This document shows, one piece after another, positions 43,737 to 52,290 of a stretch of 52,500 nt of DNA (position 1 is the stretch's first letter; each line of letters starts with the position of its first letter). The stretch is taken from the NCBI GenBank assembly GCA_905221605.1, contig CAJNDS010000612.1, forward strand, positions 1-52,500, in the 5' to 3' direction. Origin of the DNA: Symbiodinium natans (taxonomy: Eukaryota > Sar > Dinophyceae > Suessiales > Symbiodiniaceae). The position numbers were made by a program, and so were the translations under genes. The notes beneath the pieces were generated by a model. The model was not told where the DNA came from, did no database searches, and was given only the letters and a program-made list of their open reading frames with translations.

Positions 43737-44330
43737 GTGCAACCCCTGTGGCTCTGGAGCCGATGGCTGCGGCCCAGCGACCTCGCTTCTTGCAGCTCCG
43801 ACTCTATATCCCCCCCTTGGGGATTTTTCTTTGTAGGGTTTAGGGTTTAGGGTTTAGGGTTTAGGGTTTAGGGACCCAAGAGGATGTCAAAGATATTGTT
43901 GTTATGAAGGTTCTAAGGGGAGTATAGGACCGCAAGCTTCAGGTTTGGCAGGGTCCAGGTTTAGGGTTTTATTCCTTTAGTGTATTTGATTTTGTGTTGT
44001 GTTTTTTTTTTTTTTTTTTTTCAGGTTTTTGGGTTTTAGGGTTTTTGGGTGTTGGGATTTAGGGATTTTGGGTTTTTGGGTCTTAGGGTTTTAGGGTTTA
44101 AGGTCTTTTGGGTTCCATTGATGGCGAAGGCTTTGAGGGATGCCCAGCTAGAGCTCGTCGTCTCTTCCAACGCACGCAGATCACGGAGACCTCCCTGGCC
44201 CCTGGCCCCTGGCCCCTGCTGGCTCTTGGCGCCCAAAATCAATTGACCTGGTCTGACCCTCAAAAATGGCTGGGCCTGGCCTTGATCCTGACCCCTGACC
44301 CTCTGTCCTGACTAGTTTTGCGGCCCTGGC
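43737..44330. other. Unresolved segment with poly-T and telomere-like units
   Basis: Contains a short TTTAGGG block (43838-43873), a poly-T run (44001-44022) and degenerate TTTTGGG units. Frames at 44115-44310 (EGFEGCPARARRLFQRT and AKALRDAQLELVVSSN) are both open and unassigned. Confidence 0.4.
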
Positions 44331-44334
44331 CTGT

Positions 44335-44725
44335 TCGAGTCATCTTACCCCCTTGCGCCAAGCCAAGCTGTCCGCGCACCAGTTTGTCTCCTGTTTCGGG
44401 GCGCTCTTTAGCCTCTTCGCGCCAACCCAATCTGTCCTGCCTCGCTTCCGTTTGCTACAACTTTGTGCCTGGTCCTGACCCTGGCCTGGCACCCCACCTT
44501 ACCCCCTTCGCGCCAAGCCAAGCTATCCGCCACACCAGCCTGCCCAACCCAAGCTGTTCACTGCGTGTTCTTCCTGGCTGGAGCCCCTTCGCGCCAACCA
44601 AGCCTCGCTGCCTTTCTCTGTTCCTGGCCCATCCCTTAGCCCCTTCGCGCCAACGCAAGCTGTCTTCACGGACCCTGCCTCGTTTCCGTCTGCTGCAGCT
44701 TTGCGCCTGGTCCACGCACCTTGTG
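44335..44725. repeat. Imperfect repeats with CTTCGCGCCAAnCCAAGC
   Basis: At least five copies of a CCTTCGCGCCAA...CAAGCTGTCC motif at irregular spacing. The 151-codon plus frame and the minus frames across it are probably repeat-derived. Confidence 0.6.
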
Positions 44726-45154
44726 GAAATCCCCAAAAAGGGCGTGAGTGCTGACTCATGTGACGCTTTGTAAAAAAATAAAAGGTCTTAACTCCTTGAG
44801 AGTTGTAAGTGGGCGGTCTTGGGGTGGGTAGGTCTGCAGACTACCACGCGCTCCCAAAGCGCGCTCCCGTCTGGCACGCCCTAAGCCCTAAACCCTAAAC
44901 CCGAAACCCGAAACCCGAAACCCGAAACACAAAGCAAACTTTCGCATCCAAAGGGGAGGGGGGGGGTCGGAATTGCAGCCGTGGGGTCCGATTTTGCGCT
45001 TGAAAGTAGCAAAGGCGGCACACAGTGGGCAGGGGGTGCCGCCTTGAAACAACGCGAGGAGAGTATTCCTCCAAAAATGTACATCCCCGGAAGCTGGTCT
45101 CGGGAGTTATACCACCTTGGTTCGAGCCGCGTCACTTCAGTGGCCAACCCTCAA

Positions 45155-45750
45155 CCCTCAACCTTAAATCGCAAACCCGAAGCTCTAGGCCCTAAGCCCC
45201 AAGCCCTAAGCTCTAAGCCCTAAGCCCTCAGCCCTAAGCCCTGAACCCCAAAACCCTAAACCCTAAACCCATAACCCTGAACCCCCAAAATCCTAAACCC
45301 TCAACTTTTGGGGGAGCTGCGACAGAGCCCTAAACCCTAAACCCTAAACCCTAAACCCTAAACCCTAAACCCTAAACCCTAAACCCTAAACCCTAAACCC
45401 TAAACCCTAAACCCTAAACCCTAAACCCTAAACCCTAAACCCTAAACCCTAAACCCTAAACCTAAACCTAAACCTAAACCTAAACCCTAAACCCTAAACC
45501 CTAAACCCTAAACCTAAACCCCTAAACCCAAACCCTAAACCCCTAAAACCCTAAACCCTAAACCCTCACCTACACCCTAAACCCTAAAACCCTAAACCCT
45601 AAACCCCCCCCTAAACCTAAGCCCTAAGCCCTAAGCCCTAAACCCTAAACCCTAAACCCTAAGCCCTAAGCCATAAACCCTAAACCCCAAACCCTTACCC
45701 ATAACCCAAAACCCAAAACCCCAAACCCTAAACCCTAAACCCTAAACCCT
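45155..45750. repeat. Largest telomere-like block in the window
   Basis: Nearly 600 bases of CCCTAAA with CCCTAAG, CCTAAA and CCCCAAA stretches. The purest part (45325-45460) has about nineteen perfect units. Confidence 0.95.
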
Positions 45751-45839
45751 ATTTGGAGGCTCCCGGGGCTTCATGCTCCGCTGGGACCTGCCTCCCGCAA
45801 CTTCGGGTGGGCCCGCGCCTGGGTCCTCGCAGCTTGGGC

Positions 45840-46160
45840 TCTCACTTGGAGGCTCATGGTACTTACTAGACCAAGAAGACTTGTTTAGGGTTTAGGGTTT
45901 AGGATAACAGTACTTATAACATATAACCCACTGAAAAGGGGGTCGAGGCGGGGTTTTGGGCGAAAGTTCAGGGTGGTGTTTGGGCGAGTTGCGTTTCTTG
46001 CTTGGAGTCTTTCTCTTTTGGGGGGGTGTTGTGGGCCCTTTTTTGGGGGACCGTTAGGTCCGTTAGGTGTCTCCTAGGGCTTTTTTGGTGGCATTTGGGG
46101 TTGTTAATTTCTATCTCATAATGGGCATGAGTTAGGGTGCAAGGTTATTGTCGGCTACTT
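45840..46160. other. Partial family A arm and unique DNA
   Basis: ACTTGGAGGCTCATGGTACT (45844-45863) is a family A left arm, followed by a short TTTAGGG block (45882-45904) with no clear right arm. The rest shows no gene. Confidence 0.45.
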
Positions 46161-46162
46161 CC

Positions 46163-46239
46163 CTGGTTCGTAGGGAATGAGGGCCATGGGGCCCTACCTT
46201 TACACGTACCTCATCCCCTCATTCCCTACTAAGAACCAG
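46163..46239. mobile_element. Short foldback element with CTGGTTC arms
   Basis: CTGGTTCGTAGGGAATGAGG faces CCTCATTCCCTACTAAGAACCAG. No coding capacity; only one copy was seen. Confidence 0.6.
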
Positions 46240-46249
46240 CCAGACTTAT

Positions 46250-46404
46250 CATGGGTTTCCCCCTAAATAGCCTTAGTTATGGAGGAAACCCAGGGGGGGG
46301 TAGTATAGAGGGGTAGCCCTAAACCCTAAACCCTAAACCCCAAACCCTAAACCCTACACCCTACACCCTAAACCCTAAACCCGAAACTACTAGGGGAACC
46401 CATG
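46250..46404. mobile_element. Foldback element family B, copy 2, with array inside
   Basis: CATGGGTTTCCCCCTA and TAGGGGAACCCATG form the ends. CCCTAAA and CCCTACA units fill 46316-46384 between the arms, as in copy 1 at 15115. Confidence 0.65.
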
Positions 46405-46411
46405 AACTTAG

Positions 46412-46535
46412 GTACACGCTGATGCTGCAGAAGTCCTCGCAGATCTTCCTCGCCGCGCACGCGGCCGCTGGGCTGACGGGTTCGTCTCGTCCAGCTCTGG
46501 CTGCCCCCGAAGTTGCCCAGAGGATCCTAAACCCT
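46412..46535 (+). CDS. Exon candidate (LMLQKSSQIFLAAHAAAG)
   Basis: It begins right after the family B element (ACTTAG), in phase 2. It reads YTLMLQKSSQIFLAAHAAAG and then SSRPALAAPEVAQRIL, with GC-rich third positions. It has a mildly hydrophobic core. Confidence 0.5.
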
Positions 46536-46539
46536 AAGC

Positions 46540-46850
46540 CCTAACAAAGCCCTAAGCCCTAAACCCTAAGCCCTAAACCCTAAACCTTAGACCCTAAACC
46601 CAAAACTCCGGACCTTAGACCTTAAACCCAAGACTCCTGAAGGCAATATTCCTTAAGCCGTTCTCGGGTGCCTTTCCCGGAGGACCCCCCCACACCCTCA
46701 ATTTGAGAAGTTCTCCTGAAGTAAGAAAAACAAGGTTCCCAACATGGCTGCGGTTTAGGGTTTAGGGTTTAGGGTTTAGGGTTTAGGGTTTAGGGTTTAG
46801 GGTTTAGGGTTTAGGGTTTAGGGTTTAGGGTTTAGGGTTTAGGGTGAAGG
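46540..46850. repeat. CCCTAAG fragments and TTTAGGG array
   Basis: The perfect TTTAGGG block at 46752-46845 has about thirteen units. The unique part 46630-46750 shows no gene. Confidence 0.85.
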
Positions 46851-46954
46851 ATCCCAGCATAGCTTGGAGTTTAACGTGCATTCCTTGCTCCAGGGGTTTT
46901 GGGCTCTCAGTTTGAGGTTCAACTCTTTGCCTCCAAGTACCTACTTTTCTTGTG

Positions 46955-46956
<2 letters not shown>

Positions 46957-47047
<91 letters not shown>
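46957..47047. repeat. (GT)n microsatellite
   Basis: About 45 uninterrupted GT units, encoding an artefactual poly-Cys-Val frame. Confidence 0.97.
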
Positions 47048-47050
<3 letters not shown>

Positions 47051-47428
47051 TGGGGGGGGGTGGGGAAGGCACGGGGTTATGCCCTTGAGTTTCCCTAAGC
47101 CCTAAACCCTAAGCCCTAAACCCTAAACCCTGCACTCTAAACCCTTGGGTTTAGAAGCTCACCCAAAGCCCTGCACTCTCACCACCAGCGGGCCACTGGG
47201 CCTTCTGAGGCGTGCTTGTCCCAAGCTCTGGGAAGCCCCGAGACTCTGGCCGCCTGCTTCGATTTGCACTCAACCTGTCTGGTCAGCTCTCTGAAGACCC
47301 ATGCCATCCCCTCAACCCCGTCAACCCTAGACCTACAAGCCATACCCCTAAACCCTAATCCCCAAAGAGCCCTAAACCCTAAACCCCCTCATAACCCTAA
47401 ACCCCAAAAACCCCTATATCCCCCCCAG

Positions 47429-47503
47429 GCCATCAAGACAAGCCTGCTGAAGGGTGCTGCGCCGGGCTGGGAGCCGGAGAAGCTTGGCCCGGAAGCAGAA
47501 TGA
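47429..47503 (+). CDS. Exon (AIKTSLLKGAAPGWEPEKLG)
   Basis: It follows CCCCCCCAG in phase 0. It reads AIKTSLLKGAAPGWEPEKLG and ends PEAE then TGA. The stop lies where a family D element begins, so the native 3' end may have been altered by the insertion. Confidence 0.5.
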   Translation, partial: AIKTSLLKGAAPGWEPEKLGPEAE

Positions 47504-47509
47504 CTTACT

Positions 47510-47620
47510 ACGAATTGCTTAAGAACCCCAAAAAAACAAAAATAGAATTCCCTTATTAAGGGTAATATAGGGATTATCATTTTTGTTTTATTCTTTTGGG
47601 GTTCTTAAGCAAATAGTAGC
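47510..47620. mobile_element. Foldback element family D, copy 2
   Basis: ATTGCTTAAGAACCCC and GGGGTTCTTAAGCAAAT form near-perfect ends. It lies between two exon-like segments. The interior is AT-rich without coding frame. Confidence 0.7.
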
Positions 47621-47648
47621 CAATAGGGGCTGCTTAGATATGTTGCAG

Positions 47649-47739
47649 GCCACACTACCAGGCTTCACCGACGAAAAGCTGGGTATCACGATCGGCAAAG
47701 CCACTGCCAAAGTGCAAGCGCGCTACCTGCAACGGTCAG
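47649..47739 (+). CDS. Exon (ATLPGFTDEKLGITIGKATA)
   Basis: It follows TATGTTGCAG in phase 0 and ends TCA G|GTTTAGGG. It reads ATLPGFTDEKLGITIGKATA and KVQARYLQRS. Strong coding character; the donor comes from the telomere-like unit. Confidence 0.6.
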
Positions 47740-48195
47740 GTTTAGGGTTTAGGATTTAGGGTTTAGGCAACACCGAAAATTGCCATCGTTATTTCAGAAC
47801 GGCAAAGAGTGCTTGCTGCAACAGGCTTGCTAGACGCAAGACTTGCGAGCTGAACATCGCTGTGGGGTCGACGTGCCCAGATACAGGTGTTGGTTCGCGC
47901 CCGGCGTGTAAGCTGAACATGTGTTCACTTCTGGATCGCGCATCGTGGAGCTTGAAAGGCATGTGGTTTGGGAAACACATGTGTTTGGTGGTCTGTGGTC
48001 TCCAGTATGAGATAAGACAACATCATACTATGGAACAATATAACCCCAGATTTTATACGTGAAATATCCATCTGTATATGTTTCTCCAAATTCTATTTAG
48101 TACTGCCGAGGAAAGGCCAAGCACTGAACTTGGTCGTCGACTGTCGAAGTCCCGCACCTTGGAAGCATCTGGCCCACTTTGACAGGACCATGAAG
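47740..48195. other. Intron or spacer
   Basis: Starts with TTTAGGG units (47740-47767). A possible exon at 48104-48170 (TAEERPSTELGRRLSKSR) lacks clear boundaries. Confidence 0.4.
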
Positions 48196-48380
48196 CCCTT
48201 TAGGGTTTTAGGGTTTTAGGGTTGTAGGGTTTTAGGGTTTTAGGGTTTTAGGGTTTCAGGGTTTTAGGGTTTTAGGGCTTTAGGGTTTTAGGGTTTTAGG
48301 GTTTTAGGGTTTTAGGGTTTTAGGGTTTTAGGGTTTTAGGGTTTTGGGGTTTAGGGGTTTAGGGGTTTAGGGGTTTAGGG
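48196..48380. repeat. TTTTAGGG eight-base array
   Basis: About twenty TTTTAGGG units, then TTTAGGGG. TTTTAGGG is the Chlamydomonas-type telomere unit, but here it is one of many local variants. Confidence 0.95.
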
Positions 48381-48514
48381 TGGAAGGTAGCCCCGAGTCG
48401 CCCCGAGCCCTCAATCCCGTCTTGCATACTAGGCCAGGCCGCAAGCCAGAAGGCTTCCAACCACCACCCATTCACGGACTTTTGGACCTTCTTTTGCGAA
48501 ATAGCAAGGAACAC

Positions 48515-48608
48515 ACAATCTCAACCCTAAACCCAAAACCCTAAACCCTAAACTCTGAACCCTACCCCCTAACCCCTAAACTCTGAACCCTAAACCCTAA
48601 CAATCTCA
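48515..48608. repeat. Array flanked by a 9-bp direct repeat
   Basis: ACAATCTCA at 48515-48523 and 48600-48608 encloses CCCTAAA, CCCTACC and CTCTGAA units. Confidence 0.65.
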
Positions 48609-48623
48609 TCGTGTCAGTGTCAG

Positions 48624-48680
48624 GCTGGGTGGACGGGCTCGCCAGAGGAGTGCGAGGCTGGGTAGAGGGGAGTGCTGCTG
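48624..48680 (+). CDS. Exon candidate (GWVDGLARGVRGWVEGSA)
   Basis: It lies between CAGTGTCAG and GCT G|GTGGAA; 57 bases. It reads GWVDGLARGVRGWVEGSAA, an internally repeated amphipathic stretch (GWVxG twice). Confidence 0.4.
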
Positions 48681-48704
48681 GTGGAAGTTTTTTGGGTGCT
48701 AGGC

Positions 48705-48870
48705 CCAAACCCTAAACCCTAAACCCTAAACCCTAAACCCTAAACCCTAAACCCTAAACCCTAAACCCTAGACCCCAAACCCCAAACCCCAAACCCCAAA
48801 CCCCAAACCCCAAACCCCAAACCCCAAACCCCAAACCCCAAACCCCAAACCCCAAGCCCCAAGCCCCAAG
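48705..48870. repeat. CCCTAAA then CCCCAAA array
   Basis: Nine CCCTAAA units switch to about twelve CCCCAAA units, then CCCCAAG. Confidence 0.95.
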
Positions 48871-48929
48871 CCCTAAACCCACCATCTCAACAATGGTCTC
48901 CCAGGTGGATCCCCTGGCACCAGCTTTTT

Positions 48930-49257
48930 CTGGGGTTTAGGGTTTAGGGTTTATAGGGTCTAGGGTTTAGGGTTTAGGGCTTAGGGTTAAGAAAACTCAA
49001 AAAGTTCCATGATGTTCTATAGGCCTCGTCCCTACATATAACCCAAGATCAGCCACAGACTTTGTTTGTTAAATATGGCCCCCCCCCCAAAAACCCACCT
49101 TTTCAGGGACCTTCGGGGTTCTTTAGGCGGTTTCTAGGGGCTACTTATACTTAGGTATACGGGGACTATCTAAGGTGTATATGGGGGTTATATAGACGGG
49201 AGTAAGATGAAGGGTCCCTCATATTTTTTCCGTCCCTCCTTACCCCTTCAACCCCAG
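48930..49257. other. Short array and AT-richer spacer
   Basis: TTTAGGG units lie at 48935-48988, then unique DNA with a C run (49080-49089). No gene is supported. Confidence 0.5.
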
Positions 49258-49392
49258 GAATTTTCTGGGCAGGCTGCGTTGCGAAACGCCCGCCGCAAGG
49301 CGACGGCGCTGGGTGAGATGCTGCTGCGCCTCGTCTCCCCTTTCAAAAACCGCCCGGAGCCTAAACCCCCAGCCTTGAACTCCAAGCCTTAA
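49258..49392 (+). CDS. Exon (AALRNARRKATALGEMLLRL)
   Basis: It follows TTCAACCCCAG. It reads EFSGQAALRNARRKATALGE and then MLLRLVSPFKNRPE. The frame then enters CCTAAACCC repeat and stops at TAA (49390-49392). The true 3' end probably lies near 49360. Confidence 0.55.
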   Translation, partial: EFSGQAALRNARRKATALGEMLLRLVSPFKNRPEPKPPALNSKP

Positions 49393-49396
49393 ACCC

Positions 49397-50008
49397 TAAA
49401 CTCAGGGCCTAGGCCGCCCTACATTGGCGGGCGGCGCTTAAGCCCTTCGACCTCGATGGCGCAAGCCGACCCAGGTCGCTCGCCTGCCTCCCACAGCTCG
49501 GGGGTCGGTAGCACCCACGAATAACCCACGATATAAAGTAGGTACCCTGAACCCTCCCCTGTTCCTGATGACGCTGGCATTTTCGGGGGGGGGTCCCGAA
49601 ATCGGGTACCCCCAAGGCCCCAGCCCACCACGTCCTGGAGCCCTCGACGCAGCGTGCCCCGGCACCAGGGAGAGCTTCAGGCCACCTACGTGGCGCGCCT
49701 TGGCCCCTGGCCCCCCCGCCCTGGCCCCTTAACGGGTCAGGGAAAGTTAGGTCCTTTCCCTCACCCCGAACCCGCTTCCGCCCTTACCCCTTTCCGTCGA
49801 ACATCATTTAGAAGTGGACTGTTGCCTTGAGTTTAGGCCTAAACCCGACAAGGAATATTTGGGTGGCTCTGCCGCCTCGGACGGCGTGGGGTGGGAGGAA
49901 AGTGTTAGATGGCCTCCACAATCGGGCCAAAGCTGCTCTCGCAACTCACGAAGCTTTTCGAGCTTGTTCCGAAACCTAACCTTCACAGCACCTACGCCCT
50001 ATCACAGC
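49397..50008. repeat. Dispersed repeat G, copy 2
   Basis: Same order and orientation of conserved blocks as at 30908-31397, with additional DNA in the middle (about 49560-49800). Minus frames here encode GATDPRAVGGRRATWVG-type peptides. The function is unknown. Confidence 0.65.
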
Positions 50009-50009
50009 A

Positions 50010-50360
50010 AGCCCTAAACCCTAAACCCTACACCCTAAACCATAAACCCAAACCCTAAGCCCTAAACCCTCAGCCTACTGAGGTGCTAAGCCCGATAAAA
50101 GTGCCCAAGGTGTTTGTGCGGTGTTCGGGTTAGGATCAGAACCTGAAAGCCTGAAAGCCTTAAACACCTAAACCCCTAAACCCCTAAACCCTTAAACCCC
50201 TAAAACCCCTAAACCCCTAAAACCCCTAAAGCCCCTAAAACCCCTAAAACCCCTAAAACCCCTAAAGCCCCTAAACCCTAAACCCTAACCCTAAACCCTC
50301 AACCCTAAACCGTAAACCCCTAAACTCTAAACCCTAAACCCCAAACCCGCCCTAAGTCCT
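50010..50360. repeat. CCCTAAA and CCCCTAAA arrays
   Basis: CCCTAAA units lie at 50010-50075 and CCCCTAAA/CCCCTAAAA units at 50160-50280, then mixed variants. Confidence 0.9.
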
Positions 50361-50368
50361 GGACCCAG

Positions 50369-50468
50369 GTATCGCGAGGCTTCGCAGAGAGCGCTGAAGG
50401 CACTGGGAGCCAAGCCCTTGTGGATTGGTGCCCGCATCTGGGCGAGATTCCGTGTTTGCGCTTTTAGG
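50369..50468 (+). CDS. Exon (REASQRALKALGAKPLWIGA)
   Basis: It follows TGGACCCAG in phase 2 and ends AGG|GTTTAGGG. It reads REASQRALKALGAKPLWIGA and continues RIWARFRVCAF. Clear coding character; the donor again comes from the array. Confidence 0.6.
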
Positions 50469-51885
50469 GTTTAGGGTTTAGGGTTTGGGGCACCGTTGTT
50501 TAGAGTTCTTTTAAAGGCCTGGGTCAGGGGGAGTGGAGGGTATTAGACGGGAGGAAGGTGTTTTTTTACGGCGAAGCCCCCGGCGAGCCCAACCGCGTTT
50601 AATTCAGGCAGTTCGGGGCGGGGCTCCCCAGATCAGAACTGGGGGTTTAGGGTTTAGGGTTTGGGGGTTTACGGTTTACGGTTACGGGGTTCCCAAGATT
50701 AGGACAAGGGGCACCTATCATGGGTGTCGTTGCAGAGGGGATCGCGCATATGGGTGTTTACGGTATTAGGGGTACCTTCTTGGGGTCCTTGTTAGAAGGG
50801 AATCCAACTATTTCGGGTCTATTTTCGGGTCCCCTATTTTCGGAAACCCCCATACAAGTGGTGCCCCTATTTTGGGAAATTCCCATACCCTAAACCCGAA
50901 GCTGCCCGGAATCTGGGTCCTCTGAGTCAGCTTTGGGGATCGAGGATCTAGGGGTTGGGCTTTGGCAACGGGGGTTGAGGGTTTAGCGTTTAGGGTTTAG
51001 GGGTATCATGGAGGGACCTTCACCAGAACGAGCACAGAGCACATACCTTCGCTCAGATACCTCAGTTCTCCTTGTTCGTGCCCCGAGGGCTTTGCATGGG
51101 ACCTTCAAGGCTGTCAACACAGAGTCCCTGAAAACCATGAACCCCTAAACAATCGACCGTCAGTTGCTAAGGCCCTTCCTTCGAGAAGTTCTCTACCACA
51201 GACCCGCTCCTTTTTGTAGGCAGGGCGGCAAGCAAGCTGGATATCTTGGTTGTTGACTAAGGACTGTGTTATTTAACCATCGTGTTCTATGAGGAAGAGG
51301 AGCTTTTAGAACATAACACGCACATCTTTTCGACGAGCTTTTGTAAACACCCCTTCATGACACACAGGTGATGCTCTAATGGGGTTCGCGCCGTGGCTAG
51401 CTAAGTGTTCCTTCTACATTCGTGCTTGCGTCCCTCACACGCTTTTCGAGGGCTTCTTGATGGAGATTCAAAGTTGCCAACAGTTGGTGGTCCTTGGTAA
51501 GAGGCGAACTTTTGTTCAAAAGGCAGACAGGCAAGCCCAAACGCCCCTACACCCTAAACTCAGCATGTGTGCTAGGGACCCCCTTTAACACCAAGTCCTT
51601 TGACCCTTCAGAACTGCTAAGGGCGTTGGGTTGGGGGCTGAGGCTTTAAGCTTTAGGGTTCAGGACTTTTTCGAGATATAGAGTTTACGGGGGTGTGTAT
51701 CAGGCCCCTTATAAGGCTTATAGGGTTTACAGGCTTTCTAGGGTTTCAGGGTCCGAGCCTTCCAGGGTTGAGGGGAGGGGGCTTGGGGCAGAGGAGCGCT
51801 TCGACAGTTCCCGTACCAAATCGTCCAAACCATACATCGCCTAAACCCGAAACCCGAAACCCTAAACCCTCAACCGCCCTGTCAG
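50469..51885. other. Long stretch without a settled gene
   Basis: Short TTTAGGG blocks lie near 50470, 50645 and 50985. A stretch with TTTCGGG and CCCTATTTTCGGG repeats is at 50810-50880. The open frame at 51379-51588 (WLAKCSFYIRACVPHTLF) is possible coding but unbounded. Confidence 0.4.
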
Positions 51886-51967
51886 GGATCCAGAAGCTCG
51901 TGGTCTTCGCGATCACGGGACTTTGCGTTCGGAAGGACTTGGCGGCCCCACTTGCAGATATATTAGG
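51886..51967 (+). CDS. Exon with hydrophobic segment (IQKLVVFAITGLCVRKDL)
   Basis: It lies between CCCTGTCAG and TTAGG|GTTTAGGG. It reads IQKLVVFAITGLCVRKDL and then AAPLADIL. The hydrophobic run fits the membrane theme of upstream exons. Confidence 0.55.
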
Positions 51968-52023
51968 GTTTAGGGTTGAGGGTTTAGGGTTTAGGGTTTC
52001 GGGTTTAGGGTTTAGGGATATAT
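51957..52023. repeat. TTTAGGG array flanked by GATATAT
   Basis: GATATAT occurs at 51957-51963 and 52017-52023 around about seven units. The left copy lies within the exon end. Confidence 0.55.
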
Positions 52024-52079
52024 AGCTGATGGTGTCTAGGGCTGAGGGTCGAGGGTTTGGGGTTTAGATCCAGGGTTGA

Positions 52080-52290
52080 GGGGTCAGGGTAGTCCCCAAG
52101 CCCTAAACCCTAAACCCGAAACCCTAAACCCTAACCCTAAACCCTAAACCCTAAACCCCAAACCCCAAACCCTAAACCCTTAACCCTAAACCCTAAACCC
52201 TAAACCCCATGCACAATGAACCCTAGCCAGCCCCGAGCTTCGGGAGCTGAAGGGGTTTAGGTTTAGGGTTTAGGGTTTAGGGTTTAGGGA
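52080..52290. repeat. CCCTAAA array and TTTAGGG array
   Basis: CCCTAAA units at 52100-52208 face TTTAGGG units at 52255-52288 across a short unique segment. Confidence 0.9.

Noticed and set aside
44318-44773. 151-codon ORF and antisense ORFs
   Set aside because: They span an imperfect repeat and are open on both strands, with no conserved motif.
46864-47105. Cys/Val-rich ORFs
   Set aside because: They are translations of the (GT)n microsatellite.
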